This document shows, one piece after another, positions 13,793 to 25,891 of a stretch of DNA of 64,000 bases (within the stretch, counting starts at the first letter, position 1; each line of letters opens with the position of its first letter). The position numbers and the translations under genes are program-made. The stretch comes from Cannabis sativa. Its lineage: Eukaryota > Streptophyta > Magnoliopsida > Rosales > Cannabaceae. The stretch is taken from the NCBI RefSeq assembly GCF_029168945.1, contig NC_083608.1:19548136-19612135 (forward strand). The letters are read 5' to 3'. A model generated the notes under the pieces. It was not told where the DNA came from. It saw only the letters and a program-made list of their open reading frames with translations, and did not search any database.

Positions 13793-14738
13793 GTAGGTTC
13801 TTCATTCTCTTGATCTATGGCGGTTACTCACTTACTCTTATGTTTTTTCTTAACCGTCTTACTGCTTTTTTATTATTGGTTCTGTTGATTTTTCATATGG
13901 GTATTGGGTATCTTTTATTGTTGTCATTTAATTTCATCTGGGTTTGTATTAGATTGATGAAAAGTATCGATCTATGGTAGTTCCATGAATCTTTGATTTG
14001 TTCTTTTAGAAAAATGTAGTATAAAAGACTACCCAGAATCTGAAAATTCATTCTTGGAACGTGTTAGATTGACTATTGGATTATTCTTTAATCTAGAAAC
14101 TATGACTTGATCCAGAGAGAGTGAAATTTTGGAAGCTATACAGAATCATCTAAGGATTGAACTTTGCTTTTTTAGGCTTTTGGAACTATGTAAGCATTGT
14201 GATATAATTCCTTGTTGTAAAGCAGAAAATCTGTATGGCTAATTTTCGTTGTCCTCGTTTTTTTTTCTTTTTTCTTTTTTAATGTTAATTCAAGCTTAGG
14301 CGATGCCACAAAAATACACTAGTTTTTCTTTCCAAGAAGAATATTTTAGAGATATTTTTGTTTAAGGAAATAGAAGAATATGCTTCTTCTTCCTTCTTTT
14401 CATCTATTTTTCTAGCTTAAAGATATAGCATTGGATTCTTGTTCTTGTATGGGGGGCACCACTCAGATGTTGATGTTTTTGACCTGGTTATCTTGATCTT
14501 GTGGATCTCATGTTTTAATATTTTAAAGTTTTTCTCACCTTATTTTCTGGTTCTATGTTTTGTACCTTTCTCACTAAATCTGCTTTCTTTCTCTTACATC
14601 AACTAGTTTTTTTTTTTTTTTTACTATTTTGTATTTCTTTGCCCAAATTACTATCTAAACCATCTTTGTTAGCTTATATGGTTCGAACATCACACGCTTG
14701 ATGATATTTCCCTTTGATTTTGTTTAAGCATTTCTTCT

Positions 14739-16992
14739 ATGGAATCTGAAAACGGGGTCAATTTGGAAGATGAGAAATGTGTTGTTGAGGGAAACCAAGT
14801 TGAAGAACCAGTGAATAATTTGGATAATGAGGGCCAGAATGCTGATCTTGAGGATAAATCTCTCACCATGAATGGAAAATCTGAACCTGTGGCAGTCACT
14901 GCTGATGGCGTAGATTCTGCAGGTGAGGCGGTTAAGGCCTCTGTGACTGCTCCACCGAGTAAAAATTCTAAAACTACAAAGGTAAACTGTGGCTTAGAAT
15001 AAAAATGTAGAAGTTCTCTTAGCTTGAGCTCTGCTGTCATCATTTTGATTAGTCTATTGTGTGGACAGGATTCTCATGCTTCAAACAATGGTTCCTCTAA
15101 GAACAGCAAAATTATTAAGGAAAAGATTTTAAAAAGCACCACTCAGTCCTCTAGAAACCAGAAAGGGATTCTTTCTCAGAGTTTTTCCTTCCCAGCTAGA
15201 GGAGCTCGGGCTGATGGAATGAAGAAAAGTGTGGATGGGCTACCTGTGAAAAGAGAAACCAAACAAGCTCGAGCAAATGGAACCAAACCTGAACCTTCTT
15301 TTGCCAATGGAACAGTCACTTCATTTTCTTTAAGTCGCCCAAATAGGCGTTCAACTGTTGCAGGAGTACAATTGAAGGAAGGAAACAAACCTAATGGGGC
15401 TACTTCCCGGAGGGCTACATTGACATCAATTCCTAGCAACAAGCAATCTACAGTAAGAATCTTTTCTCCATTTTTTGGTTAATTTTCTCTTTTGTCTATG
15501 CGATTTGGTTTGCTACATTTCTTTATTATGTGACTTATTGTGTGATTTATATCTTTTTGGTATTAGTCTGGGAAGATTGGCTCTGTTAGTGAAACTGCTA
15601 ATGACCCTTCATCTGAAACCTCATTGTAAGTTACCATAAACTTCAACTACAAGATTTTTATGTTCAATTGCCCAATTGTAACGAAAATTATAAATGGGGT
15701 ACCTGTACTAACTCATCTTATGCCTTCATAAAAGCACAGCATAACATGAAAATTCTATTTTCTTAAAAAATTAATAAATTAATGAAAGAAAAGAATTTGT
15801 GATATTATTCTTACAATTTTTGCTGCTACATATGCAGATCAATTGATAACAGCTCAGTTCCTGTCACAGCAGCACAGCAAATAAAAGAGGAGGATGATAC
15901 ATACTCCACTACTTCGTACGATCCAAGATGATTTTGTCATTTGATGTTCCTCTTTTTATTGTTTGAACCATTTCTCCATTTGTTTTGCACTCAGCCTTTT
16001 GTGTTACTGTGTACTATCATCAGAAGTACAACTGGTGGTCGGAGAAGCAATGCTGCAGGATTTGCTTTTAGGCTGGATGAACGTGCTGCAAAGCGGAAGG
16101 AGGTAATTAACATTGATTTCTTTATCTTTTTCTTCGAATGGTCTAAATACATGCTTAAAGAGTTAACTAGTGTCCTGCTCATTGTTATTTAGTTCTATAC
16201 AAAGCTTGAGGAGAAGATTCAGGCCAAGGAGGAGGAAAAATCTACCTTACAAGTGAAATCGAAGGTGTTGTTGGCACTAACAAGTTGAAATACTTGAAGT
16301 TCTTTATCTCCTATTGTGCATTTTTATTTAATGTTTATATATATTATGCAGGAAAGCCAGGAGGCTGAGATCAAGCAACTGAGGAAGAGTATGACATTTA
16401 AAGCCTCCCCAATGCCAAATTTCTATAAAGAGCCACCTCCAAAAGTTGAACTTAAAAAGGTTGCAAAGACTTTTAAGACCTGAACCCTATTTGATTATTA
16501 ACATATCAGTAAAAAATTTAGAGGAAAGAAAAGGCATAACTTTAAATCTACAAATTATTTCAGATACCAACTACACGTGCGAAATCTCCCAAGCTTGGAA
16601 GGAATAAAATCTCCAATCTTTCAGTGAGCAACTCTTCTGAAGGAGGTGTTTCTTTAGGCCAGCCTCTGAACCAAAGCCAGAACAATGGGAACAAGGGGTA
16701 CGAAAAAGAAGTTACAGAGCCAAAGAAACCAATCAAGAAGTCACAAGCTAAGGTTCATTCTCAGGAAACTGTGGCTAATAAAATCCAGCCAAAGCCCATC
16801 AAGACAAAGAAAACAAAATCAGTTGGCAAAGAAAGACAAATTCAGAAAGAAGCCATACCAGAATCCGAACAGTTGAATGAGAAAATAGACCAAGATCCTG
16901 AAACAAATGTCACCGGTGAGAACATTGATCATGTACTTGTTGTGCCTGCTGCTCATGAGATCATGCCTCAGGAAGTTACAGTGGGTGTGTGA
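14739..16992 (+). CDS. WVD2-like protein with TPX2 C-terminal (KLEEK) domain
   Basis: Plant microtubule-associated protein of the WVD2/WDL family. Members bind cortical microtubules and influence anisotropic cell growth. Coding exons by eye: 14739-14981, 15069-15452, 15567-15625, 15838-15915, 16024-16102, 16193-16264, 16352-16459, 16564-16992. All introns are GT/AG and in phase, giving 483 residues. Residues 1-80 are acidic ([13 protein letters not shown] at the start), 82-260 basic and Ser-rich, and 266-345 the TPX2 domain. The domain begins [15 protein letters not shown] (267-281), continues with the KLEEK signature (285-289), a charged coiled helix, and the conserved [16 protein letters not shown] segment. 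The tail (346-483) is Lys/Pro/Gln-rich. The start is the first in-frame ATG after the leader intron. The charge layout and exon count fit the longer WDL members; the exact orthologue is not assigned. A possible extra exon downstream (near 17350) would be 3'UTR. Confidence 0.9.
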
Positions 16993-17520
16993 GGACAAAT
17001 TTTCTGATACATCATTGTGTTTATACTTTTGAAAAGATGCTATGTTAAAGCTCCAAATTGTTGTGAATATAGCGGTTATTGAATCACTGGTGAAAGTGTC
17101 ATTTATTTGTTACTTTGATGGTTAATGTAATTACTGGTGTGCTTTATAAAGTTATAGAATCATTATTTGGGAACTTTTTGAAGTGTTTTTGACAAAACAA
17201 AAGAGTTCAAATTTCTTGTATTTGAGTTTTGCATCACTTTAGACCTTTCCTACGTCTCTAAGTCGTATGCATTAATGATTGTAGATACTCCTTTGTTGAC
17301 TTCTCCCATTGTATTTCTTTTTATGTTTGGAAAAATAGTGTTCCAACCAGGTGCCTGAGACTCTGGCATGTCAGACTGCTGGGGTGGACATTGTTGAATC
17401 AAATGGTTGCATAGGCAATATTACAACTCAGAATTGGATTAGGCCATTGATGGGTTGCTATAGAAGCTTTCAGTAAACTATTTGTGCCTCCATTGTAATA
17501 TTTCGCTCGGCCTTCTCCTG
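16993..17520 (+). other. Probable 3'UTR of the WVD2-like gene
   Basis: Begins at the stop codon. The piece 17341-17480 follows a CAG acceptor-like site (TTCCAACCAG) and has higher GC than its surroundings, so a spliced 3'UTR is possible. No polyadenylation site could be fixed. Confidence 0.35.
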
Positions 17521-18711
17521 TGCCATCAGGCCATCAAAGCAAGCTGTTCATTGACGACGCACTCTTTCTCTTGGATATTGGATTGCTTTGCTCGTCATCA
17601 GTTTGTCGGGGGCTCATGGCAGACGCTAACTTCTAAATGCTAAAATCTACAATCAATCGAGGTCGAAAATTTTCGTTCACAAACAATTTGTAGACCAAAC
17701 AACGAGTAATGAGGGAAAGTTTGGGAACACCTAAGAGGTGACCACCTGAAGGCACTTAGACAAGCAACTCCATAAACTTGCAGTTTAATTTCCAATAAAT
17801 AATCAAAAAAATGTTTAATAAACTATTTATCTCGATGTTTAAACTTTGATTTATGAAATGATTATCGTTATTGGAATTGAGATTTGAGAGCAAGAGTAAT
17901 GGAAGTGTGAGAGTGAGTAGTGATTTTTCTGTAATAACAATATATTCTAATGATTGTCTTCCTCTTTTAGAAAAGACTTTTTTGTAAGCCTTCAGAGAAC
18001 ATTTTTTTTGTTGTATTTGTATAAATCAATATTATTTTATTTTATGCATTGAAGTATTTTTTTTTTTTTGTAAGTTTATATAATGTAAGCAAAGAAAATA
18101 TTAGATTAGGTGACTGACTGCTGTTATTTTTCATAATTAGATGCGATTACAATAGGTTCCGTTTTAAAAAAAGGAACACTACTAACAACTTTTAGAATAC
18201 CTCCAACGTAACTTTAAATGTTGAATTTGGTGCAAAAAAATAAATTTAATATATTACTATATCTTACACTGTTATACAGTATGTGTTACAGTACACGGCA
18301 TATATGTCGTACACTGTAATTATGATATTTTTATTATTATTATTTTTATTTTATATTTGTATAATAATATTTTCTATACATATATTTATTACAAATTCTA
18401 CAATGTAATTTTTAAAAGAAGTTTACCGATATACTCTTATCTGTTTCAGCATTCGGGAAATTTTTTTAATCAATTATTCTTTCATGCTCGTATTATCGTA
18501 TATGTATGTTGTAGCTATTTGAGACATCTTGTAAGATTTTGAGAGATTCAAAAAAAAAAAAAATTAGCATGCCAAAAATAGGATTCAAATAGTCTATTAC
18601 ACGTGTAACTCTTTTATACACATGTGAAATAGACTATTTAATATTATTTTAATTTATATTATTACATGAAATTTGATATTTTAATTTATAGAGTTTTAAT
18701 AATTTATAGTA
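17521..18711. other. Intergenic, AT-rich
   Basis: No gene recognised. Contains T-runs and a TACTGTA/ACAGTGTA-rich patch near 18262-18330 but no defined element. Confidence 0.4.
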
Positions 18712-19083
18712 GAGTAATTTATGGCATAAATACTTAAGTTTATCTTTTCAGTTGCAAATAAGTACTTAAGTTTAATTTTTGGCGGTAATAATCCTTAAGT
18801 TATATTTATGAAACTCTGTAGGTAACTCACCGTTGAATGTTAAGTCATTATCCACGTGTCATTTTTTTATTGGTATATTTAAATTAATTTTAAAAAAAAA
18901 ACTAAAAATTCAATGACTTGGACCAATCAAGGATTGCCACGTGGAATTTACTTAACACTTAACAGCTAAGTACCTACAAAAATTTTAAAATTATAATTTA
19001 GATATTATTACCGCTAAAAATTAAACTTAAGTATTTACTTACAGCTAGAAATTAAATTTAAGTATTTAGGCCGCAAATTACTC
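18712..19083. mobile_element. Mutator-like fold-back MITE
   Basis: 372 bp with long inverted ends: GAGTAATTTATGGCATAAAT on the left and, on the other strand, GAGTAATTTGCGGCCTAAAT on the right. The match continues, with gaps, for about 80 bases (AAGTTTAATTTTTGGCGGTA against TACCGCTAAAAATTAAACTT). Flanks TTTATAGTA (18703-18711) and TTTATAATA (19084-19092) form a 9-bp target duplication with one mismatch, the length used by Mutator-type transposases. Two CACGTG-like words lie in the core. Confidence 0.8.
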
Positions 19084-19298
19084 TTTATAATATTATTGTC
19101 ACGTAATTAATTAGAAGTTTCATTTACATTATTAATATAATAATTGTGATGATTTTAGTAAATTAATATAACAATAAAATGAATATTTTATTTTATTAAA
19201 TAAAATTTAATAATAAAAAATATTATTTTTAGTGTAATTTTATTGTAACCTAAATGAGTTTTTGACACTAAATTTAAGTATTTTGTGGCAAAAAAAAA

Positions 19299-19713
19299 GG
19301 AAATTTTATTTACACCCCAAAAATGTTTAAAGACACCCCATTTTAATAATTTTTATTTTATTTAAAATTAATATCTTTAATTATACTAAACTTTTTTAAC
19401 TTTTTTCTTCCAATTCATATTCTTAAAAAATATACCTATCAAACAAAATTAAATTATATTTTAAATATTCTGGAAAAAAAATTAAAATAAAAAATTATAT
19501 GAAATTTTCTTAGAAAAAAATAAAAAAAAATATACATGAGTTAGAAAAATTATGAAAATGAAATCAAAATAAGTATTGAAATTAACATAAAATAATGTGA
19601 AGAAAAAAATTTAAAAAAATATTAAGAATATTTTTTAAAAATTATTTAAGTTTATATTTTTTTTAATAATGGGGTGTATTTATAAGTTTATGAGGTGCAA
19701 ATAAAACTCCCCC
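19299..19713. mobile_element. Fold-back MITE with 9-bp target duplication
   Basis: Left arm contains TTTTATTTACACCCCAAAAA then GACACCCCATTTTAATAAT. The right arm holds the reverse-complement matches (AATAATGGGGTGTATTTATA, GAGGTGCAAATAAAACTCC). Flanked by C followed by at least eight A on both sides, which is compatible with a 9-bp duplication but is low-complexity. No coding sequence. Confidence 0.65.
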
Positions 19714-20327
19714 CAAAAAAAATTGGTGTTGAGATTGGAGATGCCGGACCTTAATTGGCTAGTTGGTTGTCCTTTTGGAGCATAAGTCAACTTTTTGGGC
19801 ATTCAGATTAGTTACAACCCAAAATATAATGGTTTAGGCCCAACATTAATAGGCTAGTGAATGTCTTTGGGCTTCTTTTTACAGAAATGCTCAGCTTTAA
19901 AGGGAAAATTTAAAAATATAGATTAAAAAAATAACATAAAATAATATTTTTTTTTTAAAAAAAAAAATATAATTATTTCTTTATATTATTTCAGTATTTT
20001 ATAAAAATAATACGAAACAATAAGAAAACTATATAAAAGTAACAGAAAAATAATATCCATACAAAAACAAAAAATAATATACAAATAATAAAAAATCAAT
20101 AATAAATTAATAAGAGTAGAACATAAAAATATATAAAAAGACCATATTTTCTCTAAATAAAATCATAAAAATATTTAAAATTTCGTAGTACTTTTATGTT
20201 TTTTTTCGTTATTTTTGTATATTTGTGAAATAATTCCCAAAAAATACATAAAATATGTATCCGCTAGACACTTGGCAGTTAGCTTACCAACTACTTTTAC
20301 CGTGGGCATGATAATGGGAATTTTTTA

Positions 20328-20618
20328 GGAAAATTTACATGGTATACTAACTTTTGTCATTTTTTTACAAAAATACTATCAGGCGGTATTTTTTACCTTT
20401 TTACTGTGTTTTTTTTATAAGTTTCATACTGCAGTATACTGTGTTAAGTTTTCACTAGTGTTCTACTAGTGTTTTATGGTTGTTCTACTGTTGGTTTGAG
20501 CTGTTCTGTTCTATGTTCTACTAGTGTTTTATAAAAACACAGTATTTTTGAAAATATTTCAGTGTGATAGTATTTTTGTAAAAATTAACTCAAATTCTAG
20601 TATTTTTGTAAATTTCCC
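20328..20618. mobile_element. Mutator-like MITE with perfect 9-bp target duplication
   Basis: 291 bp with ends GGAAAATTTACATGG and, on the other strand, GGGAAATTTACAAAAATAC. Flanked by AATTTTTTA at 20319-20327 and 20619-20627. The interior repeats AAAAATACTATC-type words in both orientations. Non-coding. Confidence 0.75.
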
Positions 20619-20906
20619 AATTTTTTATAGTTTGAGCAAATATTATATGAAAGCCCAAGAATATGTAATTTTCAAAAATTACAAAAGTTCAGAGTAATTT
20701 CTGTAAACAAAATTTTCAAAGTTTTAGCAATACAACTTTTTTTTAACTGAAGTTTACAAATTCGTAATTAAAACTTAGAAGTTTATAAACATATATCACA
20801 ATCTTGAAAACAATATTTATCAGGACATTTTCATTTTTATGTTTTTTTAGCAAAGCTTACAAAATATGCGGAAACAGTTTAGTTATCTTTCCCATATTTT
20901 TTTTTA

Positions 20907-21280
20907 AGGTAAATATTACTTTGGACTTTGTGTTTTACATAAATTATTAAACGGATATTCTATTTTGTTAAATGACGAAATAGATCCTGTATTTTTCAAA
21001 ATTGTACAAATAGGACCTTGAACTGATTTTGTGTCAAAATAAAACTTAATAATAATCCGATCTAGAGATGTCATGACAAAACTAGTTACATTTTCTGTAT
21101 TTGTTCGTAATAAAAATTGTCTAAAAGTTGGTTATATTAAAAAATAAAATTGTTGAAAATTGAGCTCATGGTCTTATTTTTACCATTTTGGAAAATATAA
21201 GGTCCATTTTATCATTTAGAAAAATAGAGGGTCCAATCAGTAACTTTTGCAAAATACAGAGTCCAAAATAGTATTTACCT
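20907..21280. mobile_element. Fold-back MITE
   Basis: AGGTAAATATTACTTTGGAC at the left end matches AGGTAAATACTATTTTGGAC read from the right end. The similarity continues inward through GTTTTACATAAATTATTAAACGG. Flanks are T-runs, so the target duplication cannot be judged. A weaker relative may lie at 52900-53170. Confidence 0.65.
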
Positions 21281-22141
21281 TTTTTTATTATTATTATTAC
21301 TACACAAATTGTATTAAAAAAAAACCCAAAAAATGTATAATTTTCACTATTTAAAGACTAAATAGAAAATGAAAACCATAGCAAGTGACCCTAAATTATA
21401 TTATAACACTATGTAAGTAAATGTTCTCATTTCAAAACTTGTAGAGAAATGATCATTTGACACTATTTATTATTTATATTGTCTTTTGTCGTATAAAAAA
21501 ATCAATAATTTTTTTTTTCCATATTTTTTAAAATTAGAAGCAAATTACTTAAAAATTATGATATATCTATATTAGTTTTGTTAATTTTTTTTTTTGTTTT
21601 AAAGTTATGTCGATTTTTTTTTTAATTTGCTATATTAGATAATATTTATTTTTTATTTTGCTATGTATAATAGTGGTATATAATTTTGTTAGCATAATAC
21701 AAATATTTTAATGTCTGTATATAATTTTATTGGCATGCTACATATATTTAATTATTATTTTTATATATTTTAATTGTATGATATATTATTTATTTTAAAT
21801 AATATTTAATTAGTTTCTATTTTATTATAGGGATATTGGCGGCTAAACCGCCTGAATTTTACGGTTTGTAACACTTAACCACAAAAATCGAATTTTAGCG
21901 GCTAAACTACCTAAACCGTGGTTCCGTTTTGCTCTGCACACCTCCGTCCAAAAATCAGAGTTAAGTGCCACGGTGGACTGTCCACTTGTACACGTGGAAA
22001 ATTTTTAGTGGTTCACGTAATATTAGTTTTAAAAAATAATTATAAATATTTTACAAAAATTAAAAAATCAAATTAAAAAAATATAATTTTTTTTTTACTT
22101 TTTTTTTTCTCTTTTTCTTTTTCTTTCTCTTTTTTCTCGAT
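21281..22141. other. Intergenic, with a GC-richer stretch near 21836-22015
   Basis: Mostly AT-rich. The stretch 21836-22015 has paired GGCGGCTAAAC / TAGCGGCTAAAC words and CACGTGG-like words. It looks like the end of an unidentified repeat whose other end was not found. A T/C-rich run (22087-22138) abuts the truncated end of the copia element. Confidence 0.35.
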
Positions 22142-23362
22142 AGAATCCCCTCCCTTACTGAACTATACTCTGCTTCTGTAGTTGACAAAGACACTGTTGG
22201 TTGCCTTTTGCTACACCAAGACACTACTCAAGATCCAAGTTTGAATACATACCCAGTAGTTGATCGTCGGGTATCATGATCTCCAGCATAATCAGCATCG
22301 CTGTAGCCAACGATCTTGACCTCATCACCTTTCTTATAGAAGAGACCATAGTTAATTGTATCTTTGACATACCTCAGTATTCGTCGTACTACTTCCAAAT
22401 GTGGCTTCTTTGGTTGCTGCATATATCGACTTACTACTCCAGCTGCATAAGAAATATCTGGTCGAGTTAATGTAAGATAGATTAGACTTCCCACCAGTTG
22501 TCGGTACATTGCTCCATCTTGCAAGTCCTTCTTAGCATGAGCACATAGCTTAGCATTGGCTTCCATAGGTGTTGAGATGGGCTTACACTCAAGCATTCTA
22601 AATCTTTGCAGTAAATCTTTAGCATACTTTTGCTGACAAAGAAATAAGCCTTCCTTAGTTCGGTTAACTTCTAATCCGAGAAAGTGTTTCAATTCTCCAA
22701 GCTCCTTCATTTGAAAGCGTACTGATAGGTTCTCTTTTGTTTGATAAATTTCTGTGTTGTCATCTCCAGTGATAATGAGATCATCAACATATACCAGAGC
22801 AATTGCAATTTTTTCTTCCCTTACTTTGACGAATAAGCTTGAATCTGCATGTGCCATGGAATATTCGCTTTCTACTAAGAACTCAGAAATCTTTCCATAC
22901 CATGCTCGTGGAGCTTGCTTTAATCCATACCTTTTTCAGTTTGCAAACATAGTCGGGATGTGCTCTCTCCTCAAAGCCTCTTGGTTGCAACATGTATATC
23001 TCTCGGTCCAGTTCTCCATGTAGAATGGCATTCTTTACATCCATTTTCCATAGTCTCCAGTACTGTTATAATCTTAGCGATTGGGCTAAATGTCTCATCA
23101 TAATCTAGCCCATACTGTTGAGAGAATTCTCGAGCAACTAACTGAGCCTTGTATCTCTCAATTGGATCGTCAGGACGAATTTGTACCTTGTAGACCCATT
23201 TGCACGAAATGGATTTCACTTCCTTCGGCTTTGGCACCAACTCCCAAGTCTGATTCTTCGCTAGCGCACTTATTTCTTCTTTCATAGCTTCTAGCCACTT
23301 GGAGTTTACTATGCCTCTTCATACGACTCTAGTTCTCTAAACTTTTCTTCTTCAGCTACAGC
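22142..23362 (-). pseudogene. Element C reverse transcriptase and partial RNase H
   Basis: The longest open frame (minus, 22857-22228) contains the RT active-site segment [11 protein letters not shown] and the thumb/connection with [20 protein letters not shown], then the RNase H start ([20 protein letters not shown]). Upstream, 23285-22971 gives the RT N-terminus ([36 protein letters not shown]). A deletion or frameshift lies near 23040-23075, where the block that normally follows the FSPIAK segment is lost, and others lie between 22860 and 22970. The RNase H end is decayed, with stops, and truncated at about 22142. Family certain, activity none. Confidence 0.9.
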
Positions 23363-23722
23363 TAGGGGTGAAAATCGCTCGGTTATGGTCAGTTTTTAAA
23401 ATTTTATAACCGACCGGTCGGTTACGATTTTTATTTTACGAAAACTGTAACCGACCGTTTAAAAATTATAACTGTATAAAACAGACCGTACGGTTTTTGG
23501 CGGTTTTCGGTTTGGCGGTTTTTGGCGGTTTTGGGCGGTTTTTGGCGGTTTTGACGATTTTTTGGTCAAACTATTTTTTTATTTCAAGAACCGAAACCGA
23601 TCGCCATGTCAAAAAAACCAAAACCGAAACCGACCGCCAAATTCGGTGATGACGTGGAACCGAAAATTCGGTTACGGTCTGGTCGGTTTGATGGTCGGTT
23701 TTGGTTTTCCGGTTTTTATGAA
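23363..23722. mobile_element. hAT-like MITE with GGTCGGTTTTGG-type repeats
   Basis: Begins TAGGGGTGAAAATCGCTCGG, the end style of small hAT elements (compare 62797-63542), and is filled with degenerate GGCGGTTTTTGG / CCGAAACCGACCG words in both orientations. It separates element C coding sequence (Glu-rich KFREL segment on one side, the linker on the other). The right end is less clear. Flanking words GCTACAGC and CATACAAC would be a strongly diverged 8-bp duplication. Confidence 0.5.
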
Positions 23723-23727
23723 CATAC

Positions 23728-25622
23728 TGTTGGAAATTATTTTACCAGGATCTTAGATCTACTCACAAGTATGTTGATTAACACCCTAAATATGAACTTT
23801 CTAAAACGATAAAATAAACACATATAAAGTTTAGGAAACCTTACATTGGGTGCAGCGGAATTAAATGACTCCTTCCGTTCATATATCTAGCCCTTGATTC
23901 CTTTCTGTAGCAGAGCATTATCAATATCTGAATCTGGATCTCTTTCTCTGAATCTTTGATGCTGAAACTCCTTCTTGCTGAAAGTCTTTCTTCACGATCT
24001 TCCTCACTATGATTGAGGTATCACTTGCTGTGTGTGGGCACTACTCATACACTAAGGATTTCGAAATTCAAGAGGGAAGAGAAAGAAGAAGTGGCAGCTA
24101 AAGATAGGGAGAGAGAAAGGCTCAGGTTTTTCTCTGAAGGAAAAATAGAAAATTTAAGTGTAATTTTCCTGAAGCCTTCACTATCTATTTATAGCATTCC
24201 ACTAGGGTTAGGTTTGAATTATTTGGCATTAAAATAATAAAAATATCAGAGGGAAAACCCTACAAAAGTGGCCGGCCATGCAAGGTGGATTTGGGCCTCA
24301 CTTTTTGCAATTTTGCAGTTTTATCTTTTCTGCATCTGATTTTCTCAAAAACGCCAATTTTCTAATTCAACCATTTAAATGCCAATTCTAACTATTTAAT
24401 AACTATAAATAATTATTAAATAATATTGTCATTTATCATATTTATTAATTGAACCATACAAAGTATCATAATTAACAAATATGCCCCTAAAACTCTTTCT
24501 TTACAATTTCGCCCTTACTTAGTGAAAAATTCACAAATAGACATAGTCTAATTTGAGAATTATAATTGATTAATCAAAATCAATTACATGAGTCTTACAA
24601 GCAATATTATCTCAACTAGTGGGGGGACCATGGGTCTATATAACCGAGCTTCCAATAAGTAGATCAAGAATTTAGCACTAAAATTCACTAACTTATTAAT
24701 TCTTCGTTGAATCCACGCATAGAACTTAGAATTGCACTCTCAGTATATAGAATGCTCTATATGTTCCACCATATAGACACATCATTAGTTATCCATTGTT
24801 ATAATCCTAATGTGATCAATGATCCTCTATATGAATGATCTACACTGTAAAGGGATTAAATTACCGTTACACCCTACAATGTATTTATTCCTTAAAACAC
24901 TTGACCCCGTATAAATGATATTTCAGCTTATGTGAAATGAGTACTCCACCATTTATGTTCGTTTGGTCAAGCTCGAAGGAGATCATCCTTTGCTTACTAT
25001 TCGCCAGATAGAAGCTATAGATTCCATGTTCATGATAGCGCTCCCACTCAATTGCACTACCGTGTTCCCAAAATGTACGTATCACCCTGACCTAAAAGTA
25101 GGCTTAACTAACAAATCAAAGAACACGAATAGCCTTTCAAGATTGAGCCTAATCATAACAGGATTAAGAACATTTGATCTAGGATCAACTTGGCGATATT
25201 GACTTGAATAGATTTTACGGTAAGTTTAATTAAATCTAAGTCAAAGTTCAATATCGGTCCCTTCCGATGCATACTCCATGCATCCAACCTGGGCTTTACT
25301 TTAACCAATGCTCTGGAAAGAACATAGCACTTCTCCAAATGCAAGTAAACTCTGTTGTAGATTATCATATCAGTAAAACCCTATGTCTGATAAATCTAGG
25401 AAACTTTATTCACATAGTCATGTTTACTTTCCAATGTGTTGACGGTACAATAAACAGGATCAAGTATGTGAAAAGGGTTTCAGATGAATTTATACATTAT
25501 GTACATATAATCATGAAATAAATCATGTGAACCATGCAACATTAAATGTTATTTCTGATCTATATTAATAAGTAAATCTGATTATATTGAAATGAGTTTT
25601 ATTTAGGGCATAAAACCCAACA
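23728..25622 (-). mobile_element. Solo LTR 1, same family as element B
   Basis: 1895 bp. On the minus strand it begins TGTTGGGTTTTATGCCCTAA and ends ATAATTTCCAACA. It is flanked by the 5-bp duplication CATAC (23723-23727, 25623-25627). No internal element sequence or second LTR is present, so it formed by LTR-LTR recombination. The small open frames inside it recur in other LTR copies and are not genes. Confidence 0.92.
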
Positions 25623-25891
25623 CATACAACAACATTAGCATATTTTGGATTTGGCTTTCGCGCTCTTGTTGATCTTCAAAGTTCTGGTTGGCTATCATCA
25701 TGTCCTTCTCTTTGATGCACCCCTGTTTGCCATGAATTCTGAGGTGCCTCATCCTCAGTCTTTTCTTCTTCATATGTATCTTGAGTTGATGGTAACTCAA
25801 CAATTCGCTCCCCCATTTTCTTTTGCAATTCGTCTTCCATTTCTTTAAAATCTGGTAATGCTTCCCTTTGCGATGACCACCATGATGATGC
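25623..25891 (-). pseudogene. Element C linker between integrase and reverse transcriptase
   Basis: Minus-strand frame reading SSWWSSQREALPDFKEMEDE, then an acidic stretch and RRSTRERKPNPKYANVVV across a frameshift. This is the usual basic motif just before the copia RT domain. It is bounded on both sides by solo LTRs and continues into 27763 and 23362 once they are removed. Confidence 0.75.

Noticed and set aside
14690..15442. Minus-strand frames opposite the WVD2-like exons
   Set aside because: Shadows of the plus-strand coding sequence; they cross its introns without conserved motifs.
24885..25521. Open frames inside the LTRs (also at 27096, 40103, 40421, 48306, 48624, 49373)
   Set aside because: The same frames recur because the LTR sequence recurs; they have no recognisable domain and lie in U3/R/U5.
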